From the NCBI RefSeq assembly GCF_000758705.1, contig NZ_CP009287.1, positions 1,302,001-1,366,000 of the forward strand: DNA of 64,000 bases, written 5' to 3'. Origin of the DNA: Paenibacillus graminis (GTDB lineage Bacteria > Bacillota > Bacilli > Paenibacillales > Paenibacillaceae). Below are positions 9,746-18,201 of this stretch, one piece after another; position 1 is the stretch's first letter; every line of letters begins with the position of its first letter. Made by a program: the position numbers and the translations under genes. Under the pieces are notes generated by a model. That model was not told the origin of the DNA. It made no database searches and saw only the letters and a list, made by a program, of their open reading frames with translations.

Positions 9746-9902
9746 AAAAGGTGTAAGTAACGGAGGGGAAGTTTGGAACTGGAGGAGCGAATGCGTTCGC
9801 CTTTGTTCACGGATTTCAACCACATAAAGTGGTTCCAATCAAGAAATCTGTGAACAACAGCGGCCGGAAGTCCAAACATTCCCCGCAGTTACGGCTAGCC
9901 AC
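9746..9902. repeat. Dispersed palindromic repeat, copy 2 (core without terminal repeats)
   Basis: This matches the core of copies 1 and 3 but lacks the CTATATAAG ends. It folds as three nested stems. GGGGAAGTTTGGA pairs with TCCAAACATTCCCC. TTGTTCACGGATTTC (9803-9817) pairs with GAAATCTGTGAACAA (9843-9857), with one G-U pair. AACCAC pairs with GTGGTT (9818-9834). The innermost stem reads AACCGC/GCGGTT in the other copies, a compensatory change. It lies between the gltB terminator and the ABC transporter operon, so it may be in the leader of that operon. Confidence 0.75.
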
Positions 9903-9955
9903 CGAATAGGAGCCTTAGATTTTTCAGGCACTTTTACAAGAAAGGAAGTGAGACC

Positions 9956-10882
9956 ATGCCGAACACGGCAGAAGTGGTGAAGCCCGTTGCCAGTCTGATG
10001 GGCGTAACCAAAAAAATCGGCAGCAAGACGCTGGTCAGCGACTTGACGCTTGATATCCCGCCCGGACAAATCTTTGGATTCCTCGGGCCGAATGGTGCCG
10101 GCAAAACAACCACTATTCGCATGATGGTCGGACTGATCTCGATCAGCCGCGGGGATATCCTGATTTGCGGCCGCAGCATTAAAGATCATTTTGAAGAAGC
10201 TGTGGCGAATATTGGAGCGATCGTAGAGAATCCGGAGATGTACAAGTTCCTGACCGGCTACCAGAATCTGCGCCAATACGCGCGTATGGTTCCCGGTGTG
10301 GATAAGAAGCGGATTAATGAGGTTGTAGAGCTGGTCGGACTGGGGCAGCGGATTCATGACAAGGTGAAAACTTATTCGCTGGGAATGCGCCAGCGGCTGG
10401 GTGTAGCTCAGGCGCTGCTGCACCGTCCGAAGCTCCTGATTCTGGATGAACCGACGAACGGCCTTGATCCGCAGGGAATTCGCGAGCTGCGTGACTATTT
10501 GCGCCGTTTGTGCCAGGAGGAGGGAACTACGGTGTTCGTCTCCAGCCATCTGTTGTCCGAGATGGAGCTGATGTGTGACTCGGTGGCGATCATCCAGAAC
10601 GGCAAACTGATTGACGTGAAGCAGCTCAAAGCCGTAGGGTCTGAAATACTGCCTGCCGGCGAGACGCTGTTTGAGGTTAGTGATCCTGAAGCCGCGCTGG
10701 TTCTGCTGGGGACCGGGGTCCTGAAGGATGGAGGAGTTGCCGTCGCAGCGGACCGCGAAGTGATCGCGGAGCTGAATGCGAAGCTGGTAACGGGCGGAGT
10801 TAAGGTCTACGGTATTCGGGTGCTGTCCCGTTCACTGGAGGATCAATTCCTGGAAATCACCGGAGGTGAAGGCATTGGGTAA
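9956..10882 (+). CDS. ABC transporter ATP-binding protein (ABC-2 exporter)
   Basis: The 308-residue ATPase has Walker A GPNGAGKTT (about residues 44-52), signature YSLGMRQRLGVAQ and Walker B LLILDEPTNGLDPQG, then SSHLLSEME with the switch histidine. The C-terminal 80 residues are an extra domain, as in BcrA/NatA-type exporter ATPases. The ATG has AAGGAAGTGAG 5 bases upstream. The permease gene overlaps its 3' end by 8 bases, so the two are translated together. The family exports peptides, antibiotics or ions; the substrate cannot be read from the sequence. Confidence 0.92.
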   Translation: MPNTAEVVKPVASLMGVTKKIGSKTLVSDLTLDIPPGQIFGFLGPNGAGKTTTIRMMVGLISISRGDILICGRSIKDHFEEAVANIGAIVENPEMYKFLTGYQNLRQYARMVPGVDKKRINEVVELVGLGQRIHDKVKTYSLGMRQRLGVAQALLHRPKLLILDEPTNGLDPQGIRELRDYLRRLCQEEGTTVFVSSHLLSEMELMCDSVAIIQNGKLIDVKQLKAVGSEILPAGETLFEVSDPEAALVLLGTGVLKDGGVAVAADREVIAELNAKLVTGGVKVYGIRVLSRSLEDQFLEITGGEGIG

Positions 10883-11660
10883 TTTCGCGGCTCTCATACA
10901 TAATGAGAACGTCAAAATCTACAGTCGTATACGCACATGGATTATGCTGATAATTCTGGCGGTGATGAGCGCACTGTTTCCGGCATTGTTCTACTTTACC
11001 AGCAGTGATCCCTCCACAACAGAACTGTGGAACAGCTTCCAGACGACCGTGAGTGTTTCTTTCTTCTTGAATACGATCTTTACCGTGGTGATCGCTTCCG
11101 ACTCCGTAGCGGGCGAATTTTCCTGGGGAACGATTAAGCTGCTGCTGATCCGCCCTTGGAGCCGTTCCAAAATACTGCTGTCCAAGTATATTTCCCTGAT
11201 CCTGTTCAGCCTGCTGAGCACCGCTGTGCTGATCGTTTTCGGATATGTGTCGGCGATGATATTCTCGTCTTCGTCCGGGCTTGGAGGAGCTTCCGTATCG
11301 GATTGGAGTCCGGCTGAGTACACATTCCTGGGCATCCTGTGCAGCTATGCCGAGCTGTTTGTCACCGCTGCGCTGGCCTTCATGGTTTCCAGTGTATTCC
11401 GTGCAAGCGGGCTGGCCATCGGATTGTCGCTGTTCATTATGTTCGCCAAGGATATTATCGCGGCGATCTTCAGCCCTGAGCGTTACGAGTGGGCCAAATA
11501 CCTGATCTTCACCCACATGGATCTGCATGGCTATTTGCTGACAGACAAAGGTCCAGGCGGTTCCACGCTGGGATTCGCCCTCGTGGTGCTTGCCGTCTAT
11601 TATCTGATATTCATGCTGGTGTCATGGATTGTATTCCGTAAAAGAGACGTTGCGGCGTAG
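10875..11660 (+). CDS. ABC-2 family permease
   Basis: This 261-residue protein has about six hydrophobic segments (first at about 20-42, last at about 232-253) and forms the membrane half of the preceding ATPase. I chose TTG 10875, which has GGAGGTGA 5 bases upstream; a GTG at 10866 lies inside that ribosome binding site. The start overlaps the ATPase stop by 8 bases. The text SDSVAGEFSWGTIKLLLIRP is typical of ABC-2 permeases of the NatB/BcrB kind, in which the ATPase-facing loop lies between the second and third membrane segments. Confidence 0.88.
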   Translation: MGNFAALIHNENVKIYSRIRTWIMLIILAVMSALFPALFYFTSSDPSTTELWNSFQTTVSVSFFLNTIFTVVIASDSVAGEFSWGTIKLLLIRPWSRSKILLSKYISLILFSLLSTAVLIVFGYVSAMIFSSSSGLGGASVSDWSPAEYTFLGILCSYAELFVTAALAFMVSSVFRASGLAIGLSLFIMFAKDIIAAIFSPERYEWAKYLIFTHMDLHGYLLTDKGPGGSTLGFALVVLAVYYLIFMLVSWIVFRKRDVAA

Positions 11661-11683
11661 CCCGGGCCGATTTCCCGTATTTT

Positions 11684-11704
11684 CGCCTGCTTCAAGGCGT
11701 TTTG
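11684..11704 (+). terminator. Weak terminator between ABC permease and bactofilin gene
   Basis: A short CGCCT / AGGCG hairpin followed by TTTTG lies 24 bases after the permease stop, between convergent genes. The stem is short. Confidence 0.4.
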
Positions 11705-11735
11705 TGCCAATATAACAATTGACATGTCTTAGCGG

Positions 11736-12176
11736 CTAAGCCGTTTCTGCTTGTTTGGAGCCGCGTTTGCCGGCTTTGTCCGCATGCTCTTTTTTCTGAA
11801 GTCCGCCTGCTTTTTCTGTGGCGGGCTCTTCGGCCATGGCAACGGAGCCATTGAGCACGCTGCCTTCCATGATGCTTAGGCTGCCGGCCAGAATATTGCC
11901 ATGCAGCTGTCCGGTGTCTGTCATCATCAGCCGCTGGTCAGCAATCACATCACCGTAAACTTTGCCTGCGATGATGATGTCCTGTGCTCTGATACTGGAA
12001 CGGACGGTTCCCTGCTCACCGACAGTAACCGTTCCCTGGCAGTGAATTTCTCCGCTGAAGTTGCCCTCGATCCGCAAATTTGTGTCGCAGTTCAATTTGC
12101 CCTCCAAAGTGCCACCGTGCCCGATTAAGGAGTCGGTAGGCTTTACTGGCAGTTGCAGTTTATTTTTCCCCCACAT
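11736..12176 (-). CDS. Bactofilin (polymer-forming cytoskeletal protein)
   Basis: The 146-residue protein has the bactofilin core at about residues 12-115: SLIGHGGTLEGKLNCDTNLRI, then turns of a right-handed beta helix with hydrophobic residues at fixed spacing (GNFSGEIH, GTVTVGEQGTVRSSI, GKVYGDVIADQRL). The C-terminus is a charged, Lys/Ala-rich tail. ATG 12176 was chosen over upstream starts because AAGGAGG lies 7 bases before it. The family assembles without nucleotide into filaments under the membrane and recruits cell-wall enzymes. It lies 37 bases downstream of a membrane-anchored M23 peptidase, a conserved pairing, so the filament probably positions that peptidase. Confidence 0.9.
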   Translation of the reverse strand: MWGKNKLQLPVKPTDSLIGHGGTLEGKLNCDTNLRIEGNFSGEIHCQGTVTVGEQGTVRSSIRAQDIIIAGKVYGDVIADQRLMMTDTGQLHGNILAGSLSIMEGSVLNGSVAMAEEPATEKAGGLQKKEHADKAGKRGSKQAETA

Positions 12177-12213
12177 GCTTTCATCCTCCTTCATATCTAT
12201 TCCAGTTCCCGGC

Positions 12214-13416
12214 TTATGGCTGGACATAACCCAAGGGATTGACCGGCTTGTTTTGTTTGACTACCTGAAAATGAAGATGGGGTCCTGTACTGCGTCCGGT
12301 ATTGCCGAGCAGGGCGATCTTCTGGCCCTTGCTGACCTTGGTGCCCGGAGCAACAAGCATTGTGTTCAAATGCATGTACCAGGTCTCCAGTCCGTTATCG
12401 TGTTGGAGAATAATATATTTGCCGCGTGCGCCCATTTGCTCGGCGGAAGTCACCACACCGTCCATTGCTGCATAAATAGGATCACCGATGCTGCCGGCAA
12501 TATCAATGCCGGAATGATAGGCCGAAACTCCATTAAAAGGGTCAGAACGGTAGCCGAAGCTGGAGGTGATCACTTTGGAGTGTGTAGGCCAGATGACCGC
12601 CGGTGCCAGCCGGGCTTTTTCAGCGCGTGCCTTTTTGGCCTGCAGATTGGCCTTGGCGGTATTTGCCTCTTGAGCCTCTGTAATGGTTGAAGTGATACTG
12701 CTCATCATTTCATCCAGCATGCTGCGGATTTCCTCATAGTCATCCTTCGTCTCCCGTACCAATTCCAGGGGATCATTCTGGTAGACCGCGATATATTCTC
12801 CGCCGACCTGCGGAGTGACGGTGCTGCCAAACGTTGCCGGCATCGCATCCAGACGGAAATGTACAGCAGACAGCGGGGGGATGGCAGAGACAGAAGAGAC
12901 GACAACAGGGGGACTGCTGGGTATGCCTGTCAGACTGTGAAGTGCAGTTGCAGCTGCCGCCGCAGAGACTATAGGCAGTTTGCCTGCGGGGGCGGAGCTC
13001 TTGGTAGCAGAGGTTTCTTCCTTACTGCCGGAGGCCGCACTGCTGTCTTTGTCAATCAGGGACTGAAGCTGCTGTTCCAATTCGCTGACACTTTTCAGCT
13101 TTTCTTTAATCTGGTCTGCTTCCTCCGATAGTTCGGTTACCTGACTGCGGAGCTGCAGCAAGGCCTTATCCTTATCGGCTACCTTCATTTCCATCCGCAG
13201 ATTGGTCAGGGACAGTGCTGCAGCTTCGGCTTCCAGCTCGGATATGGAGCGGGAGGCATGAAAATGCATGGAGGTGACCAGACTGGAGAGAGAAAGGGCC
13301 GCTGCGGCCGGCAGCACCAGAGCGAGCGGTTTGGATAGCTGAAGCTGTCTTACCGGACGCCCGGCTTCGCGGACAACGAGCAGCGTAATCCGGTTATGAT
13401 CGGGCTGTTTCTTCAT
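12214..13416 (-). CDS. Membrane-anchored M23 family peptidase, bactofilin partner
   Basis: The 400-residue protein starts at ATG 13416 behind AGGAAGGAG. A short basic cytoplasmic tail is followed by one membrane segment (about residues 30-48), a coiled coil (about 55-115) and a linker rich in Ser, Ala and Pro. The C-terminal LytM/M23 zinc peptidase domain is at about 280-390. Metal and catalytic residues are visible in YHSGIDIAGSIGDPIYAA (His and Asp of HxxxD) and GPHLHFQV (HxH). Family members cut peptidoglycan cross-bridges. It is first in a two-gene operon with the bactofilin. Confidence 0.9.
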   Translation of the reverse strand: MKKQPDHNRITLLVVREAGRPVRQLQLSKPLALVLPAAAALSLSSLVTSMHFHASRSISELEAEAAALSLTNLRMEMKVADKDKALLQLRSQVTELSEEADQIKEKLKSVSELEQQLQSLIDKDSSAASGSKEETSATKSSAPAGKLPIVSAAAAATALHSLTGIPSSPPVVVSSVSAIPPLSAVHFRLDAMPATFGSTVTPQVGGEYIAVYQNDPLELVRETKDDYEEIRSMLDEMMSSITSTITEAQEANTAKANLQAKKARAEKARLAPAVIWPTHSKVITSSFGYRSDPFNGVSAYHSGIDIAGSIGDPIYAAMDGVVTSAEQMGARGKYIILQHDNGLETWYMHLNTMLVAPGTKVSKGQKIALLGNTGRSTGPHLHFQVVKQNKPVNPLGYVQP

Positions 13417-13683
13417 AGCTTCTCCTTCCTGCGGCTCGTGCAGCCGCCTTGTGTTCACTAAGGCCTTTCTTACTCGGGCTTATCCGAATCGTCCTACTAC
13501 TCTATGTATTCCATCTTTGTAGGGAACATGACAAAGGTTTGCTTGAATAAAGAAGGAGACTTCAGGTAAAAGCTGTACTAGAATCGGCCGGAATTCAAGA
13601 GCGGAAGCATAAATTCTCCGGGGGGAAAGCCGGAATGCAACGGGCGATGCCTTACTATAAAAAATATTCGGGAGGGTGAAGGA

Positions 13684-15114
13684 GTGAAAATATTCGCGTT
13701 AATTCTATGTCTTTTTATCCTGCAGATTGCTGTCATCCTTCTGTTTGAATTCCGCCGCCCGCAAAGAGCCTTAGCCTGGTTGTTTATTGCCTTCTGCTGT
13801 CCGCCGCTCGGTCTGCTGTTCTATTATTTTTTTGGCCGGGATTACTGGCAGAGCCGCAAGCTGGACAAAAGATGCATTTCGTTGTTCCGGGAAATCCGCG
13901 CTCATCTGACCGGTAAAATAAAGCTTGTAGCAGATGCGGCAGATAGCGGAAATCCGCATTTTGCAGACCACAATGAACTGCTGCACCTGCTCTCCCGGCT
14001 GTCCGAGATTCCGGCCACCGGGCGGAATAAGTGCCAGGTGCTGTTAGACGGGCGGGAAGCCTTTGAGTCAATGCTGGCTGCCATGGAAGCGGCGCGGGAT
14101 AATATTCATATGGAATTCTATATTTTCCGCGATGATGAGATCGGAGAACGGTTTCAGGACGTTATGATCCGCAAATCGCGCCAGGGGGTGAAGGTGCGTC
14201 TGCTCTGTGATGGCCTCGGCAGTCATAAGCTGGGCCGGAGATTCATTCACACGCTCAGAAATGCCGGAGTGGAGGTCCATTTCTTCCTGCCTCCGATGAT
14301 CTCCCTGCTGGACCGCCGGTTCAACTTCCGTAATCACCGGAAAATCATTGTGGTCGACGGGCGTGTGGGGTTCACCGGAGGCTTGAACATAGGGGATGAT
14401 TATCTGGGGAAAGATCCGAAGCTGGGATATTGGCGGGACACCCATCTGCGTCTGGAAGGGGATGCGGTCTACAGTCTGCAGTATGTTTTTCTCAAAGACT
14501 GGCGGCTGGCAGCGGGTGAGGGGATGAACCATCCCCGGTTTTTTCCGAAGCATGAATGTACGGAAGAAGAGGCAGTTCTGGTGGTTGCCAGTGGTCCGGA
14601 CGGGGCGCTGGACGCCTCGCAGGAGCTGTTTTTTGCAGCAATGGTGGCGGCCAAGCAGCGGGTATGGATTACCTCCCCTTATTTTATTCCGGATCCTGCG
14701 ATCTGCCGGGCGCTGAAGAACGCTGTGCTGAGCGGAGTGGATGTGCGAATTATCATTCCGGCGGTACCTGACAACAGGCTGGTGTACAATGCTTCTCTGT
14801 CGTACGTGGAAAATCTGCAGGACGCCGGAGTGAAATTTTACCGCTATCAGAAAGGGTTTATGCATGCCAAGGTGATGATTATCGATGATCTGCTGGGGAC
14901 AGTGGGCAGTGCCAATCTGGATATGCGCAGCTTTTACTCCAATTTTGAGTTGACAGCAGTCCTGCTTAGACCCGGGGTGATTGCCGGACTGGCGGCCAGT
15001 TTTGAACAGGATTTGCAGCACAGCGAGTTTATTGAGCCGGTAGTCTTTCGAAGAAGAGGAGCTTATGTCAAGCTCATAGAAAGTCTTTGTCAGCTGTTAT
15101 CGCCGCTTTTATGA
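13684..15114 (+). CDS. cls: Cardiolipin synthase (phospholipase D family)
   Basis: The 476-residue enzyme has two N-terminal membrane segments (about residues 2-20 and 30-50), then two phospholipase D halves. The HxKx4D motifs are His218 (NHRKIIVVDGRVGFTGG) and His394 (MHAKVMIIDDLLGTVGSAN). It joins two phosphatidylglycerol molecules into cardiolipin and glycerol in the membrane. The start is GTG behind GGGAGGG. The length is close to the usual 480 or so. It is transcribed alone, divergent from the M23 peptidase gene. Confidence 0.93.
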   Translation: MKIFALILCLFILQIAVILLFEFRRPQRALAWLFIAFCCPPLGLLFYYFFGRDYWQSRKLDKRCISLFREIRAHLTGKIKLVADAADSGNPHFADHNELLHLLSRLSEIPATGRNKCQVLLDGREAFESMLAAMEAARDNIHMEFYIFRDDEIGERFQDVMIRKSRQGVKVRLLCDGLGSHKLGRRFIHTLRNAGVEVHFFLPPMISLLDRRFNFRNHRKIIVVDGRVGFTGGLNIGDDYLGKDPKLGYWRDTHLRLEGDAVYSLQYVFLKDWRLAAGEGMNHPRFFPKHECTEEEAVLVVASGPDGALDASQELFFAAMVAAKQRVWITSPYFIPDPAICRALKNAVLSGVDVRIIIPAVPDNRLVYNASLSYVENLQDAGVKFYRYQKGFMHAKVMIIDDLLGTVGSANLDMRSFYSNFELTAVLLRPGVIAGLAASFEQDLQHSEFIEPVVFRRRGAYVKLIESLCQLLSPLL

Positions 15115-15184
15115 CAGATTAGGTGAGATAAACTTGTGTTTTCGAAGGTTCTAACATGTTCCATCCGTAAATGGCCCTCTTTTA

Positions 15185-15193
15185 TGATATAAT
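15185..15193 (+). promoter_or_regulatory. Extended -10 promoter of the yitT-like gene
   Basis: TGATATAAT is a perfect extended -10 (TG-N-TATAAT), 43 bases before the ATG. No good -35 is present, which extended -10 promoters tolerate. Confidence 0.55.
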
Positions 15194-15236
15194 AAAGGTA
15201 TAAGACTTTAAATATACTTTTTATAGGGGGAGTTCT

Positions 15237-16145
15237 ATGACTGTAAGCCAGAAAATATTCACGAATGAGGAGCCGAAAAAGCCTCATAAATCAGAAGCCT
15301 TTAAGCGGGCCAAACTGATCCAACGGATCGTAATGATGGTGCTTGGAGCAGCAATGATGTCTGTGGCGCTGGAAATTTTCCTCGTTCCCAATCAATTGAT
15401 TGACGGCGGCATTACCGGTATTTCCATTATGATATCCCATATTTTTCATATCCCTCTGGGGATTATATTGACTCTGCTTAACTTGCCGTTCCTTGTCATC
15501 GGCTATAAGCAGATTGGTAAAACCTTTGCCTTATCCACCCTGTTTGCTGTAGTACTGATGTCCATTGGCACTCAGCTGCTGCATCCTGTTGCTCCGCTGA
15601 CCGGTGAACCGCTGCTGGCCGCAGTCTTTGGGGGCGTTATTTTGGGTGTAGGTGTGGGGCTTGTAGTGAGGTACGGAGGATCGCTGGATGGAACAGAAAT
15701 TGTCGCGATTTTAGTATCGAAGAAGCTGCCCTTCTCCGTAGGCGAGGTAGTCATGTTCTTCAACCTTTTCATTCTTTCCGGTGCAGGCTTTGTGTTCGGC
15801 TGGAATAATGCGATGTTCTCATTGATTGCGTACTATATTGCTTTTAAAGTGATTGATGTTACGCTTGAGGGTCTGGATCAATCGAAATCGGTATGGATTA
15901 TCAGCGATAAATTCCGTGATATCGGTGAAGCGCTGACGGAGCGTCTCGGACGCGGTGTTACTTATCTGGATGGGGAAGGCGGCTTCTCCGGAGATAACAA
16001 GAAGGTTATATTTGTAGTCATTACCCGTTTGGAAGAAGCGAAGCTTAAAACCATCGTTGAGGATTGGGACTCCGATGCATTTGTGGCAATCGGCAATATC
16101 CATGATGTGAAAGGCGGCCGTTTCAAGAAAAAAGCAATTCATTAG
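15237..16145 (+). CDS. YitT family membrane protein (DUF161/DUF2179)
   Basis: The 302-residue protein has a hydrophilic N-terminus, five or six membrane segments at about residues 30-200 (including LEIFLVPNQLIDGGITGISI, the YitT family motif) and a soluble C-terminal DUF2179 domain at about 220-290. ATG 15237 follows AGGGGGAG at a spacing of 4. The molecular function of the family is not established; several Bacillus species have many paralogues. It is monocistronic, followed by a bidirectional terminator. Confidence 0.88.
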   Translation: MTVSQKIFTNEEPKKPHKSEAFKRAKLIQRIVMMVLGAAMMSVALEIFLVPNQLIDGGITGISIMISHIFHIPLGIILTLLNLPFLVIGYKQIGKTFALSTLFAVVLMSIGTQLLHPVAPLTGEPLLAAVFGGVILGVGVGLVVRYGGSLDGTEIVAILVSKKLPFSVGEVVMFFNLFILSGAGFVFGWNNAMFSLIAYYIAFKVIDVTLEGLDQSKSVWIISDKFRDIGEALTERLGRGVTYLDGEGGFSGDNKKVIFVVITRLEEAKLKTIVEDWDSDAFVAIGNIHDVKGGRFKKKAIH

Positions 16146-16279
16146 CAGCACCCGTAATATGGGGAGCACTGACCGAAGGAAGGTATATTTACGAACATCA
16201 GAGTGACCATTTCGGCGTCTTTATCTAGCTTCGCCGTATTCTCATATATAATACCTTCTGTCCATACAATGGACACCTG

Positions 16280-16315
16280 ATAAGCCCGCAGCCTGGATAG
16301 GCATCTGCGGGCTTA
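16280..16315. terminator. Bidirectional terminator between yitT-like gene and end-joining operon
   Basis: A perfect 12-pair stem ATAAGCCCGCAG / CTGCGGGCTTAT lies between convergent genes, with A/T tracts on both sides. Confidence 0.8.
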
Positions 16316-16329
16316 TTGCTTGTTCCGGG

Positions 16330-17214
16330 TTAAGGAAGCTTGGGGATAAGAGCTTCCACCGGCTGCGGCGGCACCTTCGCAATCAGATCACCCATGATGC
16401 TCAGACGGTTCTCAATGTTGAGCAGATGGAAATCCGCAGGCGAAACATTGTGCTGGACCTCTTCCCATAAAAGAGGAGTGGAGACCGTGGCCAGCGGCCG
16501 GGCACGGGGCGTGTACGGAGCAGCGAGCGTTTTGCCGCCATAGTGCTGAAGGTAATCAAAATAAATATTGTCGCCCCGGTTCTTCTTCAGCCGCTCCAGC
16601 GTGAACAGATCCGGGCGTTTCTCAGTGACATACCGGCCGACAAAGTGCCCAATCCGGCGCAGGCCATCGAAAGTGACTCCAGGCCGGATAGGAACGATAA
16701 TTTGCACCCCGGTTGCTCCTGAGGTTTTGGGGACTGAGGCAATCCCGAGCGACTGCAGTACCTCGCCTACAACAGCAGCCGCTTCCATAATCCGCGGCTC
16801 GACTTCGAGGGACGGGTCCAGGTCAATCATCCATTCGCAGGGCAAACTGCTGCCGACATAATGCAGTGAGGGATGAAACTCCAGGGCGGCCATATTCCCC
16901 AGCCAGAGCAGGTCGGGCAGCCCTTGCAGGACGATATAAGTAATGTTGTCGTGAGTTGCCGTACGTACATAATCCGGCAAAGGCTCCGGCGCATTTTTCT
17001 GGTAAAAGGACATGCCAGGAACACCGTGCGGATAGCGGATCACGGTCAACAGCCGGTCACGGGAATAACGCAGCAGATAGGGGGAGAGGGCGGCCAGCTT
17101 TTGCAGATAAATCCGTTTGGTAATGCCTTGCTCCGGCCACAGCAATTTCTCCGGGTTCGTTATGGCAATTTCCTGTCCTTCGACGGTAATGGAGCCCCTG
17201 ATGGTTTTTGGCAT
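16330..17214 (-). CDS. ligD: LigD-type DNA polymerase domain protein (end joining)
   Basis: The 294-residue protein is a stand-alone LigD polymerase (archaeo-eukaryotic primase type). The N-terminus has ITNPEKLLWPEQGITKRIYL, the standard opening of these domains. The catalytic metal-binding acidic pair is in WMIDLDPS (about residue 130), followed by SGATGVQIIVPIRPG with the conserved nucleotide-binding positions. It fills gaps, preferring ribonucleotides, during repair of double-strand breaks. AAAGGAG lies 8 bases before ATG 17214. It is the last gene of a ku-ligase-polymerase operon, 36 bases after the ligase. In most bacteria the polymerase and ligase are one polypeptide; here they are separate. 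Confidence 0.92.
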   Translation of the reverse strand: MPKTIRGSITVEGQEIAITNPEKLLWPEQGITKRIYLQKLAALSPYLLRYSRDRLLTVIRYPHGVPGMSFYQKNAPEPLPDYVRTATHDNITYIVLQGLPDLLWLGNMAALEFHPSLHYVGSSLPCEWMIDLDPSLEVEPRIMEAAAVVGEVLQSLGIASVPKTSGATGVQIIVPIRPGVTFDGLRRIGHFVGRYVTEKRPDLFTLERLKKNRGDNIYFDYLQHYGGKTLAAPYTPRARPLATVSTPLLWEEVQHNVSPADFHLLNIENRLSIMGDLIAKVPPQPVEALIPKLP

Positions 17215-17250
17215 GCGGTTTTCTCCTTTCCATAGTTTGTGATCCCGCTG

Positions 17251-18198
17251 TCAGCCCTTCTGCTCTATCCGGCACGACAGAGGGGGATGATCCAATTGGG
17301 CCTGGATGACCGGATGCCGCAGGGTTCCAGAGCTGTTCCACTCCAGATAATGCAGCTTGAATACGAGCTGGGGTTTGATCCAGACAGCCCCCTTGCTGCG
17401 CTGCGGTACTGCCGTAAAAGGCATATCCCCGGTTCTGAGCTGCTGCGCCTGTGCTGTTATAGTCCGCCAATCCTGTGCCGTCATCCGCCCTGCTCCGGCA
17501 TGTCCGATATAATGCAGCTGGCCTTTGCTGTCAAAGAGGCCGAAGAGCAGCGCATTTACAAGTCCATCGCGGTAAGTCACACCGCCGGCCACAGCATTAA
17601 CATCAAAAACGATCTTGCGCTTCTGCCAGCGGCTGTCTTTGCCGCCCGGTGCATAAGTGCCGTTGATATCCTTGCACACAATCCCTTCCAGCCCGCCGCT
17701 CTGCGCAGCGGTGAACAGTTCGGAGGGACGGGCGTAGCTTGGCACGTTCTGAACATGGGGATGAGGGAGCAGCATTTCGCCTAACATTTGCTGGCGCCTG
17801 GACAGCGGCTGGTCCAGAAGCCATGTGCCATTACAGTATAGGATGTCAAATATCATATACAGCACAGGAACCTGCGGACTTACGGACTTGATCGCCGCGG
17901 CATTCTTCAGGCTGTCCCGGCGCATCACTTCATGGAAGGAGGGTTTGCCGCCGCTGAGTGCAATCACTTCCCCGTCCAAAATGACCGAGCCGGCCCGGCA
18001 GTAGGCTCTGGGGTCGGCGATTTCGGGATACTGCAGGGTGCGCCGGTTGCCGCGGCGGTTAATCAGTTCTGCGTCATTCCCGTCACAGTACGAGAGCATG
18101 CGCACGCCATCCCATTTAATCTGGGCAATCCACTGATCGCCCTCCGGCAGCTGTGATGCCAGCACAGGCTCGAAGGGAACAACGGGCTGCAGCTTCAT
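17251..18198 (-). CDS. ATP-dependent DNA ligase (LigD ligase domain)
   Basis: The 315-residue ligase has its nucleotidyl-accepting lysine at Lys28 in IKWDGVRM (motif KxDG). Motif Ia RRGNR, motif III ILDGEVIAL, motif IIIa MIFDILYCNG, motif IV LEGIVCKD and motif V KRKIVFDV follow in order, and an OB fold makes up the C-terminal third. It seals nicks at joined ends using ATP. The gene starts 3 bases after the ku stop codon, with GGGGG upstream of the ATG inside the ku end, so the two are translationally coupled. Confidence 0.93.
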   Translation of the reverse strand: MKLQPVVPFEPVLASQLPEGDQWIAQIKWDGVRMLSYCDGNDAELINRRGNRRTLQYPEIADPRAYCRAGSVILDGEVIALSGGKPSFHEVMRRDSLKNAAAIKSVSPQVPVLYMIFDILYCNGTWLLDQPLSRRQQMLGEMLLPHPHVQNVPSYARPSELFTAAQSGGLEGIVCKDINGTYAPGGKDSRWQKRKIVFDVNAVAGGVTYRDGLVNALLFGLFDSKGQLHYIGHAGAGRMTAQDWRTITAQAQQLRTGDMPFTAVPQRSKGAVWIKPQLVFKLHYLEWNSSGTLRHPVIQAQLDHPPLSCRIEQKG

Positions 18199-18201
18199 AA
18201 G

